Below, in pieces: positions 51,963 through 61,606 of a stretch of 64,000 nucleotides of DNA. The translations under genes were made by a program, and so were the position numbers. Within the stretch, counting starts at the first letter, position 1; every line of letters begins with the position of its first letter. Where the stretch lies: NCBI RefSeq assembly GCF_900156475.1, contig NZ_FTNR01000014.1, positions 50,408-114,407 of the forward strand, read 5' to 3'. Source of the DNA: Natronorubrum thiooxidans. Lineage in GTDB: Archaea > Halobacteriota > Halobacteria > Halobacteriales > Natrialbaceae. The notes under the pieces were generated by a model. The model saw only the letters and a program-made list of their open reading frames with translations, did no database searches and was not told the DNA's origin.

Positions 51963-52979
51963 TCACGGTTGCTGGAAGACGAGTCGCTCGAGCGAGCGCG
52001 TGACGGCCTCGAGCGTGGCCTCACTGAGGTCGGTCGTATACGTCCAGTGTTCGACACCGTCGAAGCCGTCGTGGCGGTGAAATGAGTCGTGATTAGCACA
52101 CCCCCTGCCCTGCCAGCGGGTGCCGCCGCCGATCTCGTCCGGGCCGGCGTAGGCGGTCGCCATCGGTGAGACACGCATCGTGTCGTCATCGATCCGTACT
52201 GCAGTCCCAAGGTCGTGATCACAGCGGGAGCCGCCAACTCCCTCGGCAACGTCCGACGAGAGGATGGTGTGTAACAGCTCGTGAATCGCCATATTCCGCG
52301 TCACCGCCCGCGAGTCCCAGAGCTCGGTCGCACCGAGGTTCGCGACGGTAGTTGCGTCCCCGGTCGTCCCCGCAGCGTCGTTGCCGACCAGCGCGTTCGG
52401 TGACAGCGTCCCACCGTAGCCAAGCCGGTAGTTGAACGGCGACCAGCACAGCAGCAGATGGCACGCCGATCCGGTGAGGGCGTTTCGCGCCCTGAGCTGC
52501 GCTCGGAAGACGTCGAGAACCGTCTCGAGTGTTGGCACGACCGCTTCGGACGACAATGGGGTCGCCGAGAGCGGAAAGCGAACCAGCTCACCGCGCTCGA
52601 CGCGGGCCTCGAGTCCCTCGAGTCGCGAACGGTCGTGGGCGTAGGAGAGGATCTGCTCGAGCGCTCCTTCGACGGCCGAAACCGCGTCTCGAAACGGCGG
52701 CGGCCAGTCCTGGTGGACGCCGTCGAACCCGTGGCTGATCCAGGCTCGCAACGAGACCGGACCGGGATAGACACGGATGTGAAGCGGGCTGTCGGCGACG
52801 GCCTGCGTATCAGTGCTGCGACGCAGACTCGAGGCGGCAGCCGCGCCGCCGATCGACGTCAGTAGCTCCCGTCGGGTGACGAGTCGTCCCGTCCCGTCCG
52901 GTGAGAGGTGGGTCCGAAGTGAGGGCGTCACGGCTGATCGCTGAGAGGTCCAGTCGACATCGTTCCCTGATTGGTACAC
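51963..52979 (-). CDS. Tat-exported protein with HExxH metalloprotease motif
   Basis: A 338-residue protein. The leader ([20 protein letters not shown]) has a twin arginine but no lipobox, so it is probably secreted. A zinc-type HELLH (His233-Glu234-His237) is followed by SRCDHDLG and, later, [11 protein letters not shown], which could be a metzincin-like Met turn. The rest is predicted mixed alpha/beta with CHLLLCWS before the motif. I cannot name the family; a secreted zinc peptidase is the best guess. Confidence 0.7.
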   Translation of the reverse strand: MYQSGNDVDWTSQRSAVTPSLRTHLSPDGTGRLVTRRELLTSIGGAAAASSLRRSTDTQAVADSPLHIRVYPGPVSLRAWISHGFDGVHQDWPPPFRDAVSAVEGALEQILSYAHDRSRLEGLEARVERGELVRFPLSATPLSSEAVVPTLETVLDVFRAQLRARNALTGSACHLLLCWSPFNYRLGYGGTLSPNALVGNDAAGTTGDATTVANLGATELWDSRAVTRNMAIHELLHTILSSDVAEGVGGSRCDHDLGTAVRIDDDTMRVSPMATAYAGPDEIGGGTRWQGRGCANHDSFHRHDGFDGVEHWTYTTDLSEATLEAVTRSLERLVFQQP

Positions 52980-53119
52980 TAGCCACGGGAATTATATTTG
53001 GACTTGCACGTGCGCCCGAATCAAAAGCGAGCGGTCGTGGCTGACTCGAGACGGACGAGTCCCGGCGCTCGAGCCATCCGTTGGAGACGAGCCGGCCGGG
53101 AGTCCGAACGGGCAAGCGG

Positions 53120-53677
53120 CTACTCGAGGGCGAAGGACTTGACCGTCGAGTACACCGGCCCCTCGTCGGTGAGGGTGCTCTCTGTCAGCCGGATCTCCTC
53201 GACGCGCGTCTCGCCGAGCGTCGGATCGCGTTCTCGAACGAGATCCTGTACCAACTCCTTTCCGCCGGCGTGTTTCATGCGGGCGAGCGTGACATGTGGC
53301 GTAAACTCGTGGGACTCCGCCTCGAACCCCATGTCAGTCGTTCGGCGCTCAATCGCCTCGTGTAGCTGTGTGAGCTCCTCGCCGCCCGTTTCGGTGCCGA
53401 ACCAGACCACACTGATGTACTCGAGGTCGGGAAAGACACCTAGACCGCCGTACCGGACGATGAATGGATCGACGTCGGCATCGCCGACGGCGGCCTCGAG
53501 TTCGCGCTCGAGGGCGGGGAGCCGATCCGCATCCACGTCGCCGAGGAACTTCAGCGTCACGTGAGTCTGTTCGGGGTCGGTGAAGTTGAGCCCGCTTGCG
53601 TCTTCGAACTCGGCTTGCAGGTCGGCGACCGCGTCTGTGAGGTCGTCTGGGAGGTCGACACTGACGAACAGTCGCAT
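53120..53677 (-). CDS. thpR: RNA 2',3'-cyclic phosphodiesterase
   Basis: A 185-residue 2H phosphoesterase of the LigT/ThpR type. It starts MRLFVSVDLPDDLTDAV, and both HxT motifs are intact: THVTLKFLG and PHVTLARMKH. It opens 2',3'-cyclic phosphates on RNA ends. The ATG at 53677 matches the family start; the upstream 31-residue extension does not. The 140-bp gap upstream of the HExxH gene (52980-53119) has nothing clear. Confidence 0.93.
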   Translation of the reverse strand: MRLFVSVDLPDDLTDAVADLQAEFEDASGLNFTDPEQTHVTLKFLGDVDADRLPALERELEAAVGDADVDPFIVRYGGLGVFPDLEYISVVWFGTETGGEELTQLHEAIERRTTDMGFEAESHEFTPHVTLARMKHAGGKELVQDLVRERDPTLGETRVEEIRLTESTLTDEGPVYSTVKSFALE

Positions 53678-53785
53678 ACTCGAGTCTTCGCTGGCGGTGT
53701 ACTCAATGGTGACGGTGGTCGTGACTCCGGCTGTCGTCGACCGACTCGAGACGGGCCGGGCAGCGAACACTGTTGTCGGGTTCGA

Positions 53786-54850
53786 TTACTGCTGTTCGGG
53801 ACCGAATAGCTGTATGCTGTCCTGGGGCATCACAACCGTGATCGTCTCGCCGGTCGCTGGTGGATTCCCGGACTGCTCGACGACGAGTTCGTCACCCGTT
53901 ACGGACTGCACGGTCACGTCGTACCGACGACCGAGATCCGCGACGTGGACGACGTCACACGGCAGCGACGGCGTCGTTCCGGGAGCCGCAGAAGACCGAA
54001 GTGAGAGGTCTTTCGGGCGAATATGACACGTGACCGGCGTTCCCGCTGAAAAGTCACGCGCCGTGCCGTCGAGCCTGATCTCGTGTGTCCCCAGTGTGAT
54101 CGTCAGTGGGTGTTGGTCGACAACGGTCGCCGAAAGCGTGTTCGATCGGCCGAGAAACGACGCCACGAACGGGGTTGGCGGCGACTCGTAGAGCGTTCGT
54201 GGCTGTCCGACGCCGGCAACCTGCCCGTCGTTCATCACCACGAGCCGATCCGCAAGCGCCATCGCTTCCTCTTGATCGTGGGTGACAAACAGCGTCGTGA
54301 CACCGGTTTCGCGCTGGATACGTGCAATTTCGTCTCGCAGCTGTTCACGTAACGTTCGATCGAGTGCCGATAGCGGCTCGTCGAGCACCAGGACATCCGG
54401 CTGTGGTGCCAGCGCTCGAGCCAGTTCGACGCGGCGCTGTTGGCCACCGCTTAGCTCCGCGGGGTATGCGGTGCGCTGTTCGTGGAGGGCAACCAGATCG
54501 AGATACTCGTCGACGAGTTCATCTCGGCGGTCAGGATCGATATCCCGTGGAGCGAGCCCGTACGCGACGTTCTCGCTGACGGTCATATGCGGGTACAACG
54601 TCGGTTGCTGGAAGACGATGCCGACACGGCGGGATTCGGGTGGCGTGTCGGTGACGTCGTCGCCGCGAAGCACCACCCGTCCTGCCGTCGGCCGAACGTG
54701 GCCGGCGACTGCCTGGACGATCGTCGTCTTTCCGCAGCCACTCGGACCGAGGAGTGCGACCAACTCGCCCGACTCGAGCCCGAACGAGACGTCGTCGACG
54801 GCCAGTTCGGTGCCGTATCGGTGCGAGAGTTCCTCGAGTTCGAGGATCAT
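53786..54850 (-). CDS. ABC transporter ATP-binding protein, tungstate/molybdate type
   Basis: A 354-residue ATPase: LLGPSGCGKTTIVQAVAGH, signature ELSGGQQRRVELARAL, Walker B VLVLDEPLSALD, and a C-terminal TOBE/MOP-like domain (SVTGDELVVEQSGNPPATGE). It overlaps the permease gene by four bases. Energises tungstate/molybdate or related oxyanion uptake. Confidence 0.88.
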   Translation of the reverse strand: MILELEELSHRYGTELAVDDVSFGLESGELVALLGPSGCGKTTIVQAVAGHVRPTAGRVVLRGDDVTDTPPESRRVGIVFQQPTLYPHMTVSENVAYGLAPRDIDPDRRDELVDEYLDLVALHEQRTAYPAELSGGQQRRVELARALAPQPDVLVLDEPLSALDRTLREQLRDEIARIQRETGVTTLFVTHDQEEAMALADRLVVMNDGQVAGVGQPRTLYESPPTPFVASFLGRSNTLSATVVDQHPLTITLGTHEIRLDGTARDFSAGTPVTCHIRPKDLSLRSSAAPGTTPSLPCDVVHVADLGRRYDVTVQSVTGDELVVEQSGNPPATGETITVVMPQDSIQLFGPEQQ

Positions 54851-55665
54851 TCGTCGACCACCGTCGGGACCCGTCCGAGCCGCTGGACTGCTGCGAGGAC
54901 GACGAGGGTAATACCGAGGAGTGCAAGCCCCATCGGGACGATCGCGTCGATGCCACCGGCGATGAAATCCACCCAGAGACGGGTCGGCATCGTTCGCGGG
55001 TTGTAAGCGACCATCATCGTCGCACCGAACTCCCCGATCGCTCGCGCGAACGTCAGGACGATCCCCGCGACGATCGCCCCTCGAGCCAGCGGGAGCGACA
55101 CGTTCCAGAACGTCGAGAGCGGCCCGTAGCCAAGCGACCGTGAGGCCTGTTCCAAGCGCTCGTCGATAGCCCCGAACCCGGCTCTGGCGGTGATGATGAC
55201 GAACGGCGCGGCGACGAACGTCTGTGCGAGGACGACGCCGAGCAGGCTATCGGTGAGTGAGATGCCGACGGCAGCGGCGGCCGCGCCGATCGGCGTGAAC
55301 CGGCCAACGGCCGTCAGCAACATTGCACCGCCGACGACTGGGGGGACGATCAGCGGTAGGATCACCAGCGCTTCGACGAGGCGCTTGCCCACGAACGACG
55401 TGCGAGCGAGCACGTACGCGAGCGGGACGCCGAACACGGTCGCAATCGCCGTCGAGACGGGTGCCGTAAGCAGTGAGTTCCGAATCGCAACCTGCGCTTC
55501 CGGCGTCGACAACCCCGCGACGATGTTCGACATCCCGGTACGGGCGAGGAACGCGACGAACGGAATCGCAAAGTAGAGCAGCACAATCCCACCGAGGACG
55601 GCCGGGAGCAGGAGCTCCGGCGTTCGCCGTGAGTAGTCGGATAAGGGCGGCCTCGAGAGACTCAT
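54847..55665 (-). CDS. ABC transporter permease, tungstate/molybdate type
   Basis: A 272-residue permease with six helices and coupling loop RLEQASRSLGYGPLSTFWNV. The RAIGEFGATMMVAYN motif is typical of ModB/WtpB/CysT-type anion permeases. Overlaps both neighbours by four bases. Confidence 0.9.
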   Translation of the reverse strand: MSLSRPPLSDYSRRTPELLLPAVLGGIVLLYFAIPFVAFLARTGMSNIVAGLSTPEAQVAIRNSLLTAPVSTAIATVFGVPLAYVLARTSFVGKRLVEALVILPLIVPPVVGGAMLLTAVGRFTPIGAAAAAVGISLTDSLLGVVLAQTFVAAPFVIITARAGFGAIDERLEQASRSLGYGPLSTFWNVSLPLARGAIVAGIVLTFARAIGEFGATMMVAYNPRTMPTRLWVDFIAGGIDAIVPMGLALLGITLVVLAAVQRLGRVPTVVDE

Positions 55666-56612
55666 ACGTCGATCGCCTCCGGAAGTTCGCCCGCCGGACG
55701 CGGGAGGCGCTCGCCGACGGTGAGCCCTGCATCGACGAGCAGGTCCGGGTTGTCGATGAGAAACTGGACGAGCTGGTGGCCCGCATCGGGGTCGTCTGCC
55801 TCGTCGTTGACCGTGGCGTTGTACAGTATCGGCCGCCCTTCCGCAGTGTATCCTTCCTCGTCCGTCGTGAACTCGACCGTCGCGTAGTGGTCGGCCAGTT
55901 CGGGGTTCGCGAAGTTGTACGCGTCGGGAAACTCGAGGAACGGCAGTCCGTGATCGACGGCCATGTTGTGATAGACGACCGCCGCCGCTCGAGAGCCGCT
56001 CTCGACGCCCGCCATCATCTGTGGCTCTTCGGGCTCCTCGTAGACACGCTCCAGTAGTTCGTCTCGGAACCCCTCGAGGCCGTGTTCGGCCTCCGCAAGC
56101 TCGAACGCTTGGACGGCGCGATAGCCAAGCGGGTCGAGGTCCGGATCACCGATCGAGAGATCGCCGTCGTCAGTCTCGAGCGCCAATTCGTACCACGGCT
56201 CGCCGGCCTCGAGGCGCTGTCCGAACGTCGTCTCCGCGTTGTACCCAATGCCGAGGCTGTTGGTCGCAAACTCGACGTCCCAGTCGGTGAACGCGCCGTA
56301 TAGGCGATCACGGAGCAGCGTCGAATCGGCGCTCACGACGACGTCGGGATGTTTGGTTCGGTCTTCGACCATCCGCATCACCGCATTGGTCCCGTAATAC
56401 TCCCCGTGGACCGCAATCCCGGTTTCGTCCTCGAACGCCGGCCCGATCTGATCTTCGAACGTCCGTGCGAGACTGCCCGCCGAGAGGACGCGTACCGAGT
56501 TCGTCGCCGTTCCCAAACAGCCAGCGACACCGATGCCGACGAGGCTCCCCGCTGTGGCAAGGGCCGTCCGACGGCTGACACTGTCCCCACCGTGTCTGCC
56601 ACCAGGAGTCAT
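55662..56612 (-). CDS. Tungstate/molybdate-binding lipoprotein
   Basis: A 316-residue Tat lipoprotein (SRRTALATAGSLVGIGVAGC) of the WtpA/ModA-like group: VRVLSAGSLARTFEDQIGPA, VVVSADSTLLRDRLYG, FATNSLGIGYNAETTFG and the end LTVGERLPRPAGEL. The start codon at 56612 lies 28 bp after a TATATG TATA box. The cargo is inferred as tungstate or molybdate from family; sulfate is less likely. Heads the three-gene operon. Confidence 0.85.
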   Translation of the reverse strand: MTPGGRHGGDSVSRRTALATAGSLVGIGVAGCLGTATNSVRVLSAGSLARTFEDQIGPAFEDETGIAVHGEYYGTNAVMRMVEDRTKHPDVVVSADSTLLRDRLYGAFTDWDVEFATNSLGIGYNAETTFGQRLEAGEPWYELALETDDGDLSIGDPDLDPLGYRAVQAFELAEAEHGLEGFRDELLERVYEEPEEPQMMAGVESGSRAAAVVYHNMAVDHGLPFLEFPDAYNFANPELADHYATVEFTTDEEGYTAEGRPILYNATVNDEADDPDAGHQLVQFLIDNPDLLVDAGLTVGERLPRPAGELPEAIDV

Positions 56613-56636
56613 ATGACCATGTCTGTTCTCCGCATA

Positions 56637-56664
56637 CATATAACCATATCCAATTTCTAATTGG
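56637..56664 (-). promoter_or_regulatory. Promoter and palindromic operator of the oxyanion transporter
   Basis: TTATATG (56637-56643, minus strand) lies about 28 bp before the start. Just upstream is the perfect palindrome CCAATT-TCT-AATTGG (56650-56664), with the same 6-3-6 geometry as the argG site. A metal-oxyanion-responsive repressor or activator could bind there. The 196-bp region to 56860 is otherwise AT-rich and without a gene. Confidence 0.5.
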
Positions 56665-56860
56665 CCTAAATTTAACCGTTTCAAGTTACATAATTGGGAA
56701 ATGTGAACGGTCGTTTCGCTCCGGTTTTCGCCACAGATGGACGGCTCACGTTGCCAACGCTGCCATGATAAGCGTCGGCTGGTTGCCGGTTGATTACCGA
56801 TGCCGGTTACAAAAGCTGTTAGGGCTGGTGGTTATATTGATACGACACTTGCATTCGGTG

Positions 56861-58486
56861 ATGACCGACGTTGCCGTACTCGGTGGCGGGATCGGCGGAC
56901 TCACCACAGCCCACGAACTCGCCGAACGGGGATTCGACGTGACCGTCTACGAGGCCAACGACCGCTTCGGCGGGAAGGCTCGATCGGTGCCGATCTCGGA
57001 CGAGCCAACGGCGTTACACGGTGAACACGGCTTTCGATTCTTCCCGGCGTTCTACCAGCACGTCATCGACACGATGGGGCGAATCCCCGACGGAACGGGG
57101 ACCGTCGCTGACAACCTCGTCGAGACCGAAGCAACACTGATCGCGAGCACCGACAGCCCGGGACAGATCGCCGAGACGCGAACCCCCGACTCGCTGCGTG
57201 GCTGGCTCGAGGCGCTGCGTCCGGCGTTTGCCGAGGACCTGCCCGACGCCGACGTTCGCTTCCTGCTCGAGCGACTCCTGTACCTGTTGACTGCCTGTGA
57301 CGAGCGACGCGAGGGCGAACTCGACGACATCTCCTGGTGGGAGTTCATCGACGCCGACAACCGCTCACAGGAGTTTCGTGATCGACTGGCCTTTGCCACA
57401 CAGTCGCTCGTCGCCCTCCGCCCGCAGGTCGGGAGCACCCGAACGATCGGCACCATCTACCTGCAGTTGCTGTTCGGCCAGCTCGATCCGACCCAGCCGA
57501 CCGAGCGCGTCCTGAACGGGCCGACCAGCGAGGCCTGGATCGAGCCGTGGATTCGCCATCTCGAGGCGCTCGGCGTCGACCTCCGACCGGCCACGCCAGC
57601 GACACAACTCGCGTTCGATGGTCGCCGGCTCACCGGCGTCACGCTGGCCGATGGAGAGACGGTCACGGCCGACGAGTACGTCCTCGCCGTGCCGGTCGAG
57701 GTCGCCACCGAGTTCCTCACGCGAGAGATGGGACGTCTCGCGCCTGAACTCGAGCGAATCGATCGGCTCGAGACGGCCTGGATGAACGGGATCCAGTACT
57801 ACCTGACCGACGACGTCGAGTTGACGCGGGGCCACCAGGTCTACGCCGACGCGCCGTGGGCGCTGACGTCGATCTCACAGCGGCAGTTCTGGACGGGATA
57901 CGACCTCGAAACCCACGGCCCCGACGAGGTCGAGGGCGTCCTCTCGGTGATCGCTTCGGACTGGGACACGCCAGGGATTTACCACCAAAAGCCCGCGAGA
58001 GCGTGTACGCGCGAAGAGATCGCGACGGAGATCTGGGCGCAGCTGAAAGCCCACCTGAACGTGACCGGGACGACGTTGACAGACGACATGCTCGTCGACT
58101 GGTTTCTCGATCCGGCGATCGTCGAAACGGACGATGGCGTCGAGAACCGCTCGCCGCTGTTGATCAACACCGTTGGGGCGCTGCGGAACCGCCCGCCGGC
58201 GGACGTCACCATCGACAACCTCACGCTGGCGAGCGATTACGTGCGGACGAACTCCGATCTGGCCTCGATGGAGTCGGCCAACGAGGCCGGCCGCCGCGCG
58301 GCGAACGCGATCCTCAAGCGTCACGGTCGGGCCGCGACGGCCGAAATCTGGGACCTCGAGGAACCGGCCGTCTTCGAACCGTTCAAACGGCAAGATCAGT
58401 TGCGGTATCGTCTCGGATTGCCACATCCCGGCGACGTGACGCAGTCGCTTCGGGGCGTCACCAGACGGCTCGGCGGCCGCGTCTGA
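56861..58486 (+). CDS. FAD-dependent oxidoreductase, carotenoid/squalene desaturase-like
   Basis: A 541-residue flavoprotein. N-terminal Rossmann fold VAVLGGGIGGLTTAHELAER followed by YEANDRFGGKARS and HGEHGFRFFPAFYQHVIDTM, then a C-terminal FAD loop IDNLTLASDYVRTNSDLASM. This resembles phytoene desaturases and hydroxysqualene dehydroxylases. No other carotenoid genes are nearby, so the substrate is unknown. ATG at 56861 gives the family start and has GGTTATATT about 28 bp upstream. Confidence 0.85.
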   Translation: MTDVAVLGGGIGGLTTAHELAERGFDVTVYEANDRFGGKARSVPISDEPTALHGEHGFRFFPAFYQHVIDTMGRIPDGTGTVADNLVETEATLIASTDSPGQIAETRTPDSLRGWLEALRPAFAEDLPDADVRFLLERLLYLLTACDERREGELDDISWWEFIDADNRSQEFRDRLAFATQSLVALRPQVGSTRTIGTIYLQLLFGQLDPTQPTERVLNGPTSEAWIEPWIRHLEALGVDLRPATPATQLAFDGRRLTGVTLADGETVTADEYVLAVPVEVATEFLTREMGRLAPELERIDRLETAWMNGIQYYLTDDVELTRGHQVYADAPWALTSISQRQFWTGYDLETHGPDEVEGVLSVIASDWDTPGIYHQKPARACTREEIATEIWAQLKAHLNVTGTTLTDDMLVDWFLDPAIVETDDGVENRSPLLINTVGALRNRPPADVTIDNLTLASDYVRTNSDLASMESANEAGRRAANAILKRHGRAATAEIWDLEEPAVFEPFKRQDQLRYRLGLPHPGDVTQSLRGVTRRLGGRV

Positions 58487-58565
58487 ACGCCCGGTCACCG
58501 GTTGCGGCGTGACGACGCGATACCGGGTCGCAGCCCTTAACAGTCGTCGTCGCCAACTTCAGCCA

Positions 58566-59426
58566 ATGACTGACCGAGAGGACGATCGCGACCACCGCTT
58601 TTCCGAAGGCGAGGGCTTCGAGGACCCCTACGACGAGTTCGATCTGGATCCGCCGGAGCTGAACGTCGATCCGTCGAAGGTCGACCCGGTCGACTCCCGC
58701 GTCCTCACTGACACGCTCGACACGCGCAACGTCGATCAGGACGCTGTCGAGGCGAGCGAACTGCTCGACGTCGGACTGAACTACATGCAGATCAACCGCC
58801 ACGAGCAGGCCACCGAAGCCTTCGAGCGGACTGCCCGCTTTGCCGAGGACGACCGCATCGCACAGGAGGCCTGGGTCAACAAAGGCGTCGCCCACGCCGA
58901 ACTCGAGGAGTACGACGAGGCGATCGGGGCCCACCGCGAGGCGCTTCGGATCGACGGCGAGAGCGAACACGCTGCGACGGCCGAGACGAACCTCGCGTAC
59001 GCGCTCTGGGAGTTCGGCGAGACCGCACAGGCGTTAGAGCACGCCGAGCGCGCCGTCGAGATCGACGAGCGCTTCGCTGAAGGCTGGTTCAATCGCGCCT
59101 TTTTCCTCTCGGAGCGTGGCCTGGCCGAGGAGGCACTGCACTGTATCGACAACGCGATTCGTCTGGGACTGCGCAACGCCAAAGTCCTCGAGGAAAAAGC
59201 CGAGATCTTGGAGGAACTGGGCGAGTACGACGAGGCCGAAGAGGTCGCCGAGGAGGCAAACGAACTGCTCGAGGAAGCTGAACAGCGCATGGTCGAAGAC
59301 CGCAAGGAGATGCAGGGCCATACCCCTCCTGGCGTCGATGGCCAGGGCGGGCGACAACAGGACGGGGCCGACATCACGGATCCCGGACGTGCATCCGACC
59401 GCGACGACGAGTGGGAGTTCGAGTAA
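58566..59426 (+). CDS. Tetratricopeptide repeat protein
   Basis: A 286-residue acidic protein with a disordered N-terminus (about 1-55), four to five TPR units (about 58-240: ELLDVGLNYMQINRHEQATE, AWVNKGVAHAELEEYDEAIG, AEGWFNRAFFLSERGLAEEA, EKAEILEELGEYDEAEEV) and a charged C-terminus. A scaffold for protein-protein contacts; partners unknown. The DUF424 gene starts seven bases after it, implying an operon. Confidence 0.9.
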   Translation: MTDREDDRDHRFSEGEGFEDPYDEFDLDPPELNVDPSKVDPVDSRVLTDTLDTRNVDQDAVEASELLDVGLNYMQINRHEQATEAFERTARFAEDDRIAQEAWVNKGVAHAELEEYDEAIGAHREALRIDGESEHAATAETNLAYALWEFGETAQALEHAERAVEIDERFAEGWFNRAFFLSERGLAEEALHCIDNAIRLGLRNAKVLEEKAEILEELGEYDEAEEVAEEANELLEEAEQRMVEDRKEMQGHTPPGVDGQGGRQQDGADITDPGRASDRDDEWEFE

Positions 59427-59432
59427 CGACAT

Positions 59433-59723
59433 ATGCTCGTCAACGAACGACAGACACCCGAGGGATTGCTCGTGGCCGTCTGTGACGAGGACGTCCTCGG
59501 CGAGACGTTCGAAAGCGATGACGTCTCGCTGACCGTCAACGAGGAGTTCTACGGCGGCGAGACGGTCGGCGACGACGCCGTCATCGACAGTCTCGCTCGA
59601 GCGACCGTCGCCAACATCGTCGGCACGCAGGCCGTCGAACTCGCCATCGAGGAAGGATTCATTGACGAGGCGAACGTCCTCGAGGTCGGATCGACGCTCC
59701 ACGCACAGCTGTTGTGGATGTGA
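59433..59723 (+). CDS. DUF424 family protein
   Basis: A 96-residue protein of archaeal family DUF424 (LLVAVCDEDVLGETFESDDV, ARATVANIVGTQAVELAIE, LEVGSTLHAQLLWM). Its place after the TPR gene is seen here. Sometimes found near translation genes; a role in tRNA or ribosome function has been suggested but is not shown. Confidence 0.88.
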   Translation: MLVNERQTPEGLLVAVCDEDVLGETFESDDVSLTVNEEFYGGETVGDDAVIDSLARATVANIVGTQAVELAIEEGFIDEANVLEVGSTLHAQLLWM

Positions 59724-59753
59724 TCGGTCGGCAAAAGAGACGGAGAGAGTGAG

Positions 59754-60629
59754 CTACAGATCCGTTTTCGTGAACCGATAGTAGCCGATAGCGACGGGGA
59801 TGACGAGCCAGAACAGCAAGACGATGACGCCGAACCAGTCTTCCAGATAGAACGGCGCGTCACCCGCGTACCGTTCGGCCGGCGTCATCTGGGAGGCTTC
59901 GAAGTCCTCGAGTCCGTACTGGAAGGTAAAGGGGAAGACCTCACCCTCGATGGCGTTGCTCGAAAGCGTCGTATAGGCGGACATGGGGTTGAACTGCTCG
60001 AGGACGAGATACCACGTCTCGGCTTCGACCGGCGGCCCCTCGTCGTAGAGGAGATAGTACGGGCCGGCCGTGAGGAGTTCCCACAGTGCGACGAAGATCA
60101 TGTAGAGGCCAACGACGAGCGCCATCGACTTGCCCCGTGTCGAGGTGCCGGCGGAGACGCCGACCGCGAGGCCGGCGAAGGTGACGCCAAACAGCAGCGT
60201 GATCGCGGCAAAGGCGAGCCAGTCAGCAACCGGGACCGAGCCGAAGAAGGCCGCGCCCAACACGAGCGCGACGAGGAAGGCGAGGACGACGGCCGTGCCG
60301 ACGACAGCCATCCGTCCGAGCAGTTTGCCGAAGACGACATCGGTACGGTTCGGCGGCAGCCCGAGCAGGAGTTTGATGCTACCCGAGCGCCGCTCCCCGA
60401 CGACGGCCATGTAGCCAGCGATCAGGGCGGCGATCGGCACGATCGTCTGGAGTGGGAAGCCGAGAAAGCCGAGCACCTCGGACGCCGTCGCGTCGTCTGC
60501 CGTATACCAGATCGCCGTGTAGCCGATGACGACGATCCCAACGAGCAGGGTGATCAGCGCCCAGAGCAGCTTCGATCGGCCGGCGTCTTCGAACTCTTTG
60601 CGGGCGACAGTCGGGATATGTGACGTCAT
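59754..60629 (-). CDS. ABC-2 type permease
   Basis: A 291-residue exporter permease with six helices, N-terminal cytoplasmic ARKEFEDAGRSKLLWALITL, conserved AVVGERRSGSIKLLLGLPPN and a terminal helix WFGVIVLLFWLVIPVAIGYY. An extracytoplasmic loop (about 190-255) is large. It overlaps the ATPase gene by four bases. Cargo unknown. Confidence 0.9.
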   Translation of the reverse strand: MTSHIPTVARKEFEDAGRSKLLWALITLLVGIVVIGYTAIWYTADDATASEVLGFLGFPLQTIVPIAALIAGYMAVVGERRSGSIKLLLGLPPNRTDVVFGKLLGRMAVVGTAVVLAFLVALVLGAAFFGSVPVADWLAFAAITLLFGVTFAGLAVGVSAGTSTRGKSMALVVGLYMIFVALWELLTAGPYYLLYDEGPPVEAETWYLVLEQFNPMSAYTTLSSNAIEGEVFPFTFQYGLEDFEASQMTPAERYAGDAPFYLEDWFGVIVLLFWLVIPVAIGYYRFTKTDL

Positions 60630-61606
60630 CGATCTCCCTCCGTGGTCGCGGCGACGGGCGTCCCGGCGTCGTCAGTCGACTGTCCGTCAGCATCGGTCTC
60701 ACCGTTGGTCAACGTGGTAAACAGCGACTCGAGCGAGACGTCGTCGATCTGCATATCCTGAATCGTCGCGCCAGCGCCGTCGAGTGCGGTCACGAGCGTC
60801 GCCTTCGCCGCCGGGTCGACGATCGAACACTCGAGAGTGTGCCCGGACGCGGCGACATCCGTGATTCCAGTGACACCGCGTGCGGTCTCGAGGTGGCCGT
60901 CGGCAGCGGTGGCAAGCGTGAGTTCCATCGTCGCGCCGCCACCGATCGACTCTCGAAGCCCGTCGATGGTGTCGACGGCAACGAGCGTACCCTCGTTCAA
61001 AACACCAACGCGATCACAGACCGCCTCGACGTGCTCCAAAATGTGACTCGAGAAGAAGACGGTCGTCCCCCGTTCGGCCTCCGAGCGGACGAGCTCTTGC
61101 ATCTCACGGATGCCGTGGGGGTCAAGGCCGGAGGAGGGCTCGTCCATGATGAGCAGGTCGGGATCGCCGATCAGTGCCATCCCGGTTGCGAGGCGCTGGC
61201 GCATCCCCTTCGAGTAGTCGCCGGCCGGCCGCACCGCGTCGTCGGCCGAGAGCCCGACACGCTCGAGGATCGCGTCGGGATCGTTCGCGGCGTCTTTGGT
61301 CTCGATCGCGAACTCGATGTGTCGACGGCCGGAGAGACGCGGATAGATGTCGAACCCCTCCGGGAGAACGCCGACACGAGGGCTGATCTCGTCGGCCTCG
61401 TTCTGGGCGTCGTAACCGAGTACTGTCGCCGATCCCGCGGTCGGACGGGCGAAGTCGAGCAACATGTTGATCGTCGTCGACTTCCCGGCTCCATTGGGGC
61501 CCAGAAAGCCAAACACCTCGCCGTCTTCGATCGTGAGATCGAGGTCATCGACGGCGGTCAACTCACCGTAGGTTTTCGTCAACCCGGTCGTTTCGATCGC
61601 GGTCAT
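60626..61606 (-). CDS. ABC transporter ATP-binding protein, exporter type
   Basis: A 326-residue ATPase with Walker A GPNGAGKSTTINMLL, signature YSKGMRQRLATGMALIGDPD, Walker B LLIMDEPSSGLDPHG and switch FFSSHILEHVEAVCDRV. The C-terminal 100 residues are a separate domain (MELTLATAADGHLETARGVT). Pairs with the permease downstream. Confidence 0.92.
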   Translation of the reverse strand: MTAIETTGLTKTYGELTAVDDLDLTIEDGEVFGFLGPNGAGKSTTINMLLDFARPTAGSATVLGYDAQNEADEISPRVGVLPEGFDIYPRLSGRRHIEFAIETKDAANDPDAILERVGLSADDAVRPAGDYSKGMRQRLATGMALIGDPDLLIMDEPSSGLDPHGIREMQELVRSEAERGTTVFFSSHILEHVEAVCDRVGVLNEGTLVAVDTIDGLRESIGGGATMELTLATAADGHLETARGVTGITDVAASGHTLECSIVDPAAKATLVTALDGAGATIQDMQIDDVSLESLFTTLTNGETDADGQSTDDAGTPVAATTEGDR

